A stretch of DNA of 5,308 nt from Candidatus Segetimicrobium genomatis (GTDB taxonomy: Bacteria > Sysuimicrobiota > Sysuimicrobiia > Sysuimicrobiales > Segetimicrobiaceae): contig VBAO01000126.1 of NCBI GenBank assembly GCA_005883865.1, positions 1-5,308 on the forward strand. The letters run 5' to 3'. Shown in pieces: positions 1 through 4,821 of this stretch; position 1 is the stretch's first letter, and every line of letters starts with the position of its first letter. A model generated the notes under the pieces. The model worked only from the letters and a program-made list of their open reading frames with translations, did not search any database and was not told where the DNA came from. Both the position numbers and the translations under genes were made by a program.

Positions 1-1
1 G

Positions 2-1353
2 ATCGACGAAGAGCTCTTCGAGCTCGAGGACCTGCGGGAGTTCGAACGCAATCCGCTGGCGTTCTCCGGTCCGCTCGATCTCAGCGGGTACATCAAGCGA
101 GACTACGCGCCCCTGGCTCAACGCGTGAAGGCGCTCGTGGAGCACCTCCGGCAGATCCCTCCCTATCACGAGGTGGCCGCGGAGACGCTGCGTGAGCCCG
201 TGCCCCGCCCCTTTCTGGACACCGCGCTCGAAGTCTACGGCGGGACCATCCAGTTCCAGGAACAGGACCTGCCGCGCGCGGTCCTGCCGGTCGGGGACGG
301 GCCGCTCCTGGACGCGTTCGACCGGGCCAATCGCACCGCCCTCGCCGCGCTCAGGCGATTCATGCGGCACCTGGAGGATGAGGTCCGCCCGAAGGCCGTT
401 GAGGCGTTGTCGATCTTCCGATCGAGCGCCTTCTTGCGATCGGCCGAGACGATCTGGCCCGCAACCGGGCCTTGCTCGACGAGGCGGCCGCGCGGGTCGC
501 CCCCGCCATCCCCGTCCGCGAGGTGCTCGCCCGCCAGGGACAGGATCATCCCGCCGCGGTGGAGCTCATTCCGGTCGCCGCGCAGGTCCTCGACGACCTC
601 CGCGAGTTCGTCGAGGCGCACGGGCTCGTCTCCATTGCCTCGCCGGTCCGGCCCCGGGTCGAAGAAACCCCGCCGTTCGCCCGGTGGGCCTTCGCCATGA
701 TGGATACGGCGGGCCCGTTCGAGAAGGCGACCGAGTCATTTTACTACGTCACCCCTCCCGATCCCGGGTGGACCGCCGAGCAGACGGAGGAGTGGCTCCG
801 CAAATTCGACCGGGCAACGCTGAAGGATATCGGCATCCACGAGGTCTACCCTGGGCATTTCGTCCACTTCCTGCGCGTGCAGCAGGTCCCGCGACCGCTG
901 CGGCGCGTGCTCACGAGCTATTCGTTTGTTGAAGGCTGGGCGCACTACTGCGAAGAGATGATGCTGGAGGCGGGGTACGGCCGGGACGACCCACGCCTCC
1001 GGCTGGCGCAGCTGTCCGAGGCGCTCCTTCGAAACGTCCGGTTCCTCGTCGCGATCGAGATGCACACGCGTGGCCGGTCGAAAGAGAGCGCGGCGCAGAT
1101 GTTCATCGAGGAAGCGTACCTGGACCCGCTCCCGGCCCAACGCGAAGCGGAGCGAGGCACGTTCGATCCCGGGTACCTGAACTACACCCTGGGGAAGTTG
1201 ATGATCCGGAGGCTGCGCGACGATCTCCAGCGGCGGGAAGGAAGGGAGTTCTCCCTCCGCCGCTTTCACGACCGGCTGTTGGAGCTGGGGGCCCCCCCGG
1301 TCCCGCTCGCCCGGCAGCGATTCCTGCCGGACGGCCGGCCCGCTGCGCTGTAG
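2..1353 (+). pseudogene. DUF885-family putative metallopeptidase, 5'-truncated by the window and frameshifted
   Basis: This is one gene read in two frames. From position 2 to about 402 the family sequence runs in frame 2 with no start in view, including ELFELEDLREFERNP and YIKRDYAPLAQRV, which is typical of the middle of DUF885 proteins. From about 403 it continues in frame 1 (VVDLPIERLLAIGRDDLARN) to the TAG at 1351-1353. Frame 1 is closed by TGA at 400-402, and frame 2 runs on as nonsense to a stop at 698-700, so the switch lies near 400-409. From memory of the family, a further 12-18 residues (an F-x-L-G-x-x-x-Y/F region) normally sit between the 'RPKA' and 'EGV' parts and are absent here. 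That would point to a net deletion not divisible by three rather than a one-base slip. I see no slippery heptamer. Family members are roughly 550 residues, so about a quarter lies off the left edge. It is either a true pseudogene or an assembly/sequencing error. The family assignment is strong; the nature of the break is uncertain. Confidence 0.8.
472..1353 (+). CDS. Catalytic C-terminal fragment of the DUF885 protein (intact frame after the break; not a separate gene)
   Basis: This is the longest uninterrupted start-to-stop frame of the broken gene above: 293 codons from a TTG that is only the first in-frame start-like codon and has no convincing ribosome binding site. It carries the conserved core of the family. 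HEVYPGH at residues 123-129 (bases 838-858) gives the HE and distal H expected to bind a metal. FVEGWAHYCEEM at 152-163 (from base 928) contains the conserved E of the EGWA motif. A conserved C-terminal region follows with NYTLGKLMIRRLR near 237-249. DUF885 proteins are generally annotated as zinc-dependent carboxypeptidase-like enzymes, but the substrate here is unknown. The motif residues are all present, so the catalytic half shows no sign of decay. That favours a very recent mutation or a sequence error over an old pseudogene. A gene caller would probably report this piece alone. Confidence 0.55.
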   Translation: MLDEAAARVAPAIPVREVLARQGQDHPAAVELIPVAAQVLDDLREFVEAHGLVSIASPVRPRVEETPPFARWAFAMMDTAGPFEKATESFYYVTPPDPGWTAEQTEEWLRKFDRATLKDIGIHEVYPGHFVHFLRVQQVPRPLRRVLTSYSFVEGWAHYCEEMMLEAGYGRDDPRLRLAQLSEALLRNVRFLVAIEMHTRGRSKESAAQMFIEEAYLDPLPAQREAERGTFDPGYLNYTLGKLMIRRLRDDLQRREGREFSLRRFHDRLLELGAPPVPLARQRFLPDGRPAAL

Positions 1354-1359
1354 CCGGGG

Positions 1360-2013
1360 TTAGGACTGCGCCGGGGTCTCCGGCGGTGACGGCCCGCCGG
1401 CCGCCCGCTGCGCCTTCATCGCCTCCGCCTTCGCCCGCGCGGCGGCGATCTTCTCCTCGCGGCTCATCTCCGGCTGACCCGGCGGAACCGCGCCGGCGGG
1501 CTTGGGCGCGGCGGGGGGAGCGGCCGGCGCCGGGGCGGGCTTCGCGATCGGCTGCCCGAGGAACTCCTGGCGCAGGTACTGCTCGACGGCTTTGTAGATG
1601 CGCTCTCGCTGATCGCCCTTGCCCGCCATGGCGTCGGCCACCCACGCCTTGTCCACCCGATACGTGATGAGCCGCTTGCCCTGGGCGAAGTGCACGAGGT
1701 AGTGTCCCATGGAGTCCTGCAGGACGAGGATGCGGACGTTGAGCTTGAGCGAGATCGCGATCCCGCTGACGAGGTAGAACACCCACCGCTCCCGCTCGTC
1801 CATCGCGGCCGGCGCGAGCGTCTCCGCCACCGATCGGCCGGCGAGCGGATCCACCGGGCGGAGTCGCGCCCGGCCGAGTTGCTTGCGGATCTTCGCCAGC
1901 ATATCGTCCTTGACGTCCGCCATCGCGACGGCGACGGAGAACCCCCAGATGACGAGGACCGCAATCGTCAGCGACCAGTAGGTGAGAAATGGTTGAAGCT
2001 TGCTCAGGGTCAC
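1360..2013 (-). CDS. Small membrane-anchored protein of unknown function
   Basis: I do not recognise this 217-residue protein. It starts at GTG (2013-2011), four bases overlapping the rdgB stop (GTGA), with a good ribosome binding site (GGAAGGGAG at 2026-2018), and ends at TAA. A short N-terminal segment with one Lys precedes a hydrophobic stretch at about residues 12-32 (SLTIAVLVIWGFSVAVA). This is either a single membrane anchor or a signal peptide, with AVA or AMA as possible cleavage sites. Residues 33-155 look like a compact folded domain with alternating hydrophobic segments (WVFYLVSGIAISLKLNVRIL at 77-96, then MGHYLVHFAQGKRLITYRVD at 102-121). A Pro/Ala-rich linker follows at about 156-182, then a charged, probably helical tail at 183-204 (MSREEKIAAARAKAEAMKAQ). 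The soluble part probably lies outside the membrane if the anchor is N-in. Translational coupling to rdgB and rph implies co-expression but does not reveal function. The gene is real with good confidence, because the opposite-frame alternatives are Arg/Pro/Gly-rich shadows. Confidence 0.8.
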   Translation of the reverse strand: MTLSKLQPFLTYWSLTIAVLVIWGFSVAVAMADVKDDMLAKIRKQLGRARLRPVDPLAGRSVAETLAPAAMDERERWVFYLVSGIAISLKLNVRILVLQDSMGHYLVHFAQGKRLITYRVDKAWVADAMAGKGDQRERIYKAVEQYLRQEFLGQPIAKPAPAPAAPPAAPKPAGAVPPGQPEMSREEKIAAARAKAEAMKAQRAAGGPSPPETPAQS

Positions 2014-2705
2014 CCATCTCCCTTCCAGGCGCCGGTGGCGCGCCCCGCCCCGCGGTTAATTGGCGGTTCATCCCTCCGATCCTCCCCGGGGAGCCGGAGG
2101 ACGTCGATCAGGTATCCTTCGGCGGCCTGGAGGGCTCGGGCCCGGTGGCTGATGCGGTTCTTGACGTCGGGGGGAATCTCCGCCATCGTCCGGGCCTCCC
2201 CGGCCGGCACGAAGATGGGGTCGTACCCGAAGCCCCCTGTGCCCCGGGGGCCCTGGGCGATCCTCCCTTCGCACACACCTTCGAAAACCCGGACGGGCCC
2301 CGCGGGCAGGGCCACGGCGACGATCGCCCGGTACCGTGCCGTCCGCCGCGCCTCGGGGACGTCCTCGAGCAGCGCCAGGATGCGGGCGTTGCGTTCGGCA
2401 TCGGTCGCCCCCGCGCCCGCGAACCGCGCGGAGCGGACGCCCGGCGCCCCGCCCAGCGCGTCCACCTCGACCCCAGAATCGTCAGACAGCGCGACGAGGC
2501 CCGTCACGACGGCCGCCGCGCGCGCCTTGGCGGTCGCGTTCTCGGCGTAGGTGGCGCCCGCCTCCGCCACCTCGCCGATCCCGGGATAGTCGGCCAGCGA
2601 GAGCCAGACGACGTTCAGATGACTGTAGATCGCCGCGATCTCGCGCACCTTGCCGAGGTTTCGGGTCGCCAGCACGAGGCGGGGTCCGGCCGCGCCCGCC
2701 CTCAC
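2010..2705 (-). CDS. rdgB: XTP/dITP diphosphatase (RdgB/HAM1 family)
   Basis: This house-cleaning enzyme hydrolyses dITP, ITP and XTP to monophosphates plus pyrophosphate, keeping deaminated purines out of DNA and RNA; it acts in the cytosol. Family motifs appear in order: the nucleotide-binding ATRNLGKVREI near residues 13-23 (T14, N16, K19), the acidic catalytic/metal block LSDDSGVEVDALGGAPGV at 73-90 (D75, D76), GGFGYDPIF at 157-165, and KNRISHRARAL at 182-192. At 231 residues it exceeds the usual length of about 195-205. The excess is a polar tail after residue 203 that looks unconserved. The start is GTG at 2705-2703, which overlaps the rph stop as GTGA. No Shine-Dalgarno is visible just upstream, so translation probably depends on ribosomes arriving from rph. 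The rph-rdgB pairing is common in bacteria. Confidence in the function is very high. Confidence 0.96.
   Translation of the reverse strand: MRAGAAGPRLVLATRNLGKVREIAAIYSHLNVVWLSLADYPGIGEVAEAGATYAENATAKARAAAVVTGLVALSDDSGVEVDALGGAPGVRSARFAGAGATDAERNARILALLEDVPEARRTARYRAIVAVALPAGPVRVFEGVCEGRIAQGPRGTGGFGYDPIFVPAGEARTMAEIPPDVKNRISHRARALQAAEGYLIDVLRLPGEDRRDEPPINRGAGRATGAWKGDG
2018..2026 (-). promoter_or_regulatory. Ribosome binding site of the membrane-anchored protein, inside the rdgB 3' end
   Basis: GGAAGGGAG on the minus strand ends four bases before the GTG at 2013-2011. It is encoded within the last codons of rdgB. This supports the GTG that overlaps the rdgB stop as the true start. Confidence 0.6.
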
Positions 2706-3436
2706 GGCGCGGTCAGGATGTCCGCCAGGACCTCGCGCTGCTTGGCGATCAGGGTCACGATCCCCCGCTCCGCCAGGGCGATGAGCGCGTTGGCTTCCGT
2801 CTTGGTGAACGGCGCGCCTTCGCCCGTGCCCTGGATCTCGACGAATTTCCCGGACTCGGTCATGACGATGTTCATGTCCACCCTCGTGCGCGAGTCCTCG
2901 GCGAAGGTGAGGTCCAGAGCGGGGATCCCCTCGATCAAGCCGACGCTCGTGGCGGCGAGGAACTCCCGGACCGGGAGTTTGGGGACGGCCCCGGTCCGCT
3001 TAAGGAGCATCAGCGCGTCCATCACCGCGACGAACGCCCCGGTGATCGCGGCGGTCCGGGTTCCTCCGTCCGCCTGAAGGACGTCGCAATCGACCCAGAT
3101 GGTCCGCTCGCCCAACCGCTCGAGATCGATGACCGCGCGCAGCGAACGGCCGATGAGGCGCTGGATCTCCTGAGCCCGGCCGCCGGTCCTGCCGGACGCG
3201 GTGTCGCGGGGGCTGCGCTCCTGGGTCGCCCGCGGCAGCATCCCGTACTCCGCCGTCAGCCATCCCTGCTTCGAGCCGCGGAGCCACGGCGGGACGCGTT
3301 CCTCGAGGCTGGCGGTGCAGACGACACGGGTATCCCCGAGCTCGATCAGCACCGAGCCTTCCGCGAATTTGGTGTACCGTCGCTTGAGCGCCAAGGGACG
3401 GAGCTCGTCCGGCCGCCGGCCGTCGCTGCGTTGCAC
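2702..3436 (-). CDS. rph: Ribonuclease PH (tRNA 3'-end processing phosphorolytic exonuclease)
   Basis: RNase PH uses inorganic phosphate to remove nucleotides 3' of the CCA end of tRNA precursors, releasing nucleoside diphosphates; the enzyme is a cytosolic hexameric ring. The 244-residue length is standard. The N-terminus RSDGRRPDELRP (residues 3-14) matches the usual family opening and fixes the GTG start at 3436-3434. Further motifs are GDTRVVCTAS (34-43), GWLTAEYGMLPRAT (58-71), RTGGRAQEIQRLIGRSLRA (83-101) with R87, the phosphate-binding GGTRT (124-128), and LDLTFAEDSRTRVDMNIVM (174-192). The last carries the metal-binding acidic residues equivalent to D180 and D186 of the Bacillus enzyme, here D181 and D187. 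The stop TGA overlaps the rdgB GTG. The gene lies 93 bp downstream of the FBPA/P gene and may be read through from it. No clear promoter of its own is visible. Confidence is very high. Confidence 0.97.
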   Translation of the reverse strand: MQRSDGRRPDELRPLALKRRYTKFAEGSVLIELGDTRVVCTASLEERVPPWLRGSKQGWLTAEYGMLPRATQERSPRDTASGRTGGRAQEIQRLIGRSLRAVIDLERLGERTIWVDCDVLQADGGTRTAAITGAFVAVMDALMLLKRTGAVPKLPVREFLAATSVGLIEGIPALDLTFAEDSRTRVDMNIVMTESGKFVEIQGTGEGAPFTKTEANALIALAERGIVTLIAKQREVLADILTAP

Positions 3437-3529
3437 GCTTTGGGGACCCCCTCCCCCCGAATGTGCCGGGAGCCGCCCGCCGGACGGCCCCTCGGCGCGC
3501 CGGGGTTACGGAACGCCTCTCCGAGCCGC
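3437..3529 (-). other. Intergenic gap between the FBPA/P gene and rph
   Basis: This 93-bp GC-rich spacer contains the palindrome CGGCGCGCCG (3493-3502) and the G-rich rph leader. There is no U-tract after a hairpin, so I do not call an intrinsic terminator. I find no convincing -10/-35 pair either. Readthrough from the upstream gene is the simplest reading. Confidence 0.4.
3446..3458 (-). promoter_or_regulatory. rph: G-rich, unusually distant ribosome binding region of rph
   Basis: The minus-strand leader just before rph contains six G, an A, five G, then TCCCC. The only Shine-Dalgarno core, GGAGG at 3454-3450, lies 13 bases from the GTG, longer than the usual 5-9. The first G run could pair with the CCCC at 3445-3442 and place part of the core in a loop. 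Assignment as the true binding site is tentative. Confidence 0.35.
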
Positions 3530-4732
3530 CTACCGGCCCCGGCCGTGGCCCGGCTTGCGCCCGGCCTGGGATCCCGTGCTGCCCTCGCGGGCGCGCTCGC
3601 CGTTTCGACGTCCGTCGAGCACGAAGCGCTCATCGAGCGCCTTGAGGCGCTCCATGATGCCGCCGTATTCGAGCTCCTCCATGCCGAGCATGGCCGGGTT
3701 GAAGAATCCCTGGCCGCGCATCTCGGCGCCCTTGCGGACCGCTTCCTCCCGGAAGACTTCCCAGACCGGGTTCTTGAACAGGTCCATCGGGCCCGTCAGG
3801 ATGCCGTCGCGCACGGAGTAGCCCGCGGCGGACACCATCGGCAGGCAGTAGAAGATGCTGGAGTCCGTGTTGATCGGGACGGGAGCGAGCGGCATGTTGT
3901 GGCTCCCCCGGCAATCCCCGGCCACAAACGGGACGCGGCTGAACGCCAGGCCGAACTCCTCGGTCGCGGGAAAGATCTTCTGCGTCCGGACGACCGCGAC
4001 GGGATCGTCCTTGCCCACGTACCGGCCCGCGATGTGCTTGAGCCGCGTGGTGCTCAGCGCGGCGGCCTGCTCGTTCGGATAGGCGCGGGAATGGATGCTC
4101 TTGACGACGAACCGCCCGGTGTCGCGCAGCAGCGCCGCGAGGTTGTACAGATCCTCGGGGGCGTGGAGGGTGATCTCGCGTTCCGCCTCCGTGTGGTTGA
4201 CGTCCACGACCGTGAACGTAAACCCCTTCCCGACGTCGGGGCTCAAGAGCAGGCCGGAGCAGTACATGGGGTCGCAGAACGTGAGGTACAGGACGTGGTT
4301 GAACGCCCCCGGCTCGGTCTTGTCCGCGGTCAAGACCATGAACGGCTCGGCCGCACGCTCGACGATCTCCATTTCGGCGACCCCCGGCCCCATCCCCTGG
4401 ATGTTGCCGGAGAACTCGCTTTTGAGGAGGTCCTGCTTGGCGCCGTACAGCCCCTGGCGTTCCGCCACCGATCCGGCTGCGAGGAACACGTCGTAGGCCA
4501 GCCGGTGCACCGGCTCCGCCTCGATGCCGTGCCGGTGGGTCATCGTCAGGCAGATATCGTCCCCCGTGTGGGTGACGCGGAAGTCGATCAGCAACTTCCC
4601 GCGCTGCTGTTCCATCAACTCGGAAGCGGCGCTGAGCATCTCGGCGCTGGGCTGGGTGTGACCCGCGATGCTCCCAACGTCCGCCTTGATCGCCGTGATC
4701 GTGACCGGGGCTCGACCTGTGGACCCTGCCAT
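3530..4732 (-). CDS. fbp: Bifunctional fructose-1,6-bisphosphate aldolase/phosphatase (FBPA/P, class V FBPase)
   Basis: This gluconeogenic enzyme condenses dihydroxyacetone phosphate with glyceraldehyde 3-phosphate and dephosphorylates the product to fructose 6-phosphate in one Mg-dependent active site that remodels between steps. It is effectively one-way and typical of archaea and deep-branching bacteria. Family features are clear: IKADVGSIAGHTQPS at residues 15-29 supplies metal ligands D18 and H25, and GDD at 57-59 supplies further acidic ligands. GRYVGKDDPVAVVRTQ at 236-251 carries the presumed Schiff-base lysine K241 and general acid Y238, with D242 and D243, equivalent to K232, Y229, D233 and D234 of the Sulfolobus enzyme. 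CDPMYCSGLLLSPDVGKGF, CRGSHNMPLAPVP and NPAMLGMEELEYGGIMERL are also family-like. At 400 residues it is slightly long; the final 30 residues form a basic, Gly/Arg-rich tail. The ATG at 4732 is supported by GGAGGTG at 4744-4738. It seems to have its own promoter. Confidence is very high for the family; both activities are inferred from conserved residues. Confidence 0.96.
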   Translation of the reverse strand: MAGSTGRAPVTITAIKADVGSIAGHTQPSAEMLSAASELMEQQRGKLLIDFRVTHTGDDICLTMTHRHGIEAEPVHRLAYDVFLAAGSVAERQGLYGAKQDLLKSEFSGNIQGMGPGVAEMEIVERAAEPFMVLTADKTEPGAFNHVLYLTFCDPMYCSGLLLSPDVGKGFTFTVVDVNHTEAEREITLHAPEDLYNLAALLRDTGRFVVKSIHSRAYPNEQAAALSTTRLKHIAGRYVGKDDPVAVVRTQKIFPATEEFGLAFSRVPFVAGDCRGSHNMPLAPVPINTDSSIFYCLPMVSAAGYSVRDGILTGPMDLFKNPVWEVFREEAVRKGAEMRGQGFFNPAMLGMEELEYGGIMERLKALDERFVLDGRRNGERAREGSTGSQAGRKPGHGRGR

Positions 4733-4737
4733 CCCAA

Positions 4738-4744
4738 CACCTCC
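4738..4744 (-). promoter_or_regulatory. Shine-Dalgarno of the FBPA/P gene
   Basis: GGAGGTG on the minus strand lies five bases before the ATG at 4732-4730. This is the strongest and best-spaced ribosome binding site in the window, and it supports that ATG over downstream starts. Confidence 0.75.
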
Positions 4745-4745
4745 G

Positions 4746-4781
4746 GGAGACGTCTCACCAACCCGCCCGGGACCCGTCTCC
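4746..4781 (-). repeat. Inverted repeat in the FBPA/P leader
   Basis: The arms GGAGACG (4746-4752) and CGTCTCC (4775-4781) form a 7-bp perfect inverted repeat around a 22-base spacer. The left arm also sits in a 10-bp palindrome, GAGACGTCTC (4747-4756). The element lies between the proposed promoter and the Shine-Dalgarno, two bases from the latter on its gene-proximal side. It could be an operator or an RNA hairpin affecting translation. There is no U-run, so it is not an intrinsic terminator. It may also be chance in GC-rich DNA. Confidence 0.35.
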
Positions 4782-4800
4782 GACAGTCCGTCGTGCGTCT

Positions 4801-4806
4801 ATTATA
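4801..4806 (-). promoter_or_regulatory. Consensus -10 box (TATAAT) of a probable promoter for the FBPA/P gene
   Basis: The minus strand reads TATAAT exactly at 4806-4801, in an AT-rich island within very GC-rich DNA, 15 bases after the permease stop. A start of transcription would fall near 4794, giving a leader of about 60 bases. At 16-18 bases upstream (about 4822-4830, inside the end of the permease gene) the -35 match is poor. An extended -10 TGn is also absent, so strength or activator need is uncertain. Confidence 0.5.
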
Positions 4807-4821
4807 CCGTTTCGCGGCCGG

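Noticed and set aside
7..20. A 14-bp perfect palindrome, CGAAGAGCTCTTCG
   Set aside because: It lies inside coding sequence and encodes conserved DUF885 residues (DEELFE). A single chance palindrome of Glu/Leu/Phe codons is the simpler explanation.
400..412. Programmed ribosomal frameshifting as the explanation for the DUF885 frame change
   Set aside because: There is no slippery heptamer or obvious stimulating element. The probable loss of a family segment at the same place fits mutation or sequence error better.
192..932. A plus-strand open frame of 246 codons over the DUF885 gene
   Set aside because: It is in neither of the two frames that carry DUF885 sequence. Its product is Arg/Pro-rich with no motif.
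1103..2071. A minus-strand open frame of 322 codons across the membrane-protein gene and the DUF885 end
   Set aside because: It is in a different frame from the coupled membrane-protein gene, is Arg/Gly/Ala-rich, and overlaps the conserved DUF885 C-terminus. It is a compositional shadow.
3493..3502. The palindrome CGGCGCGCCG, considered as a terminator after the FBPA/P gene
   Set aside because: It has no loop of useful size and no following U-tract, and such GC palindromes are common in this base composition.
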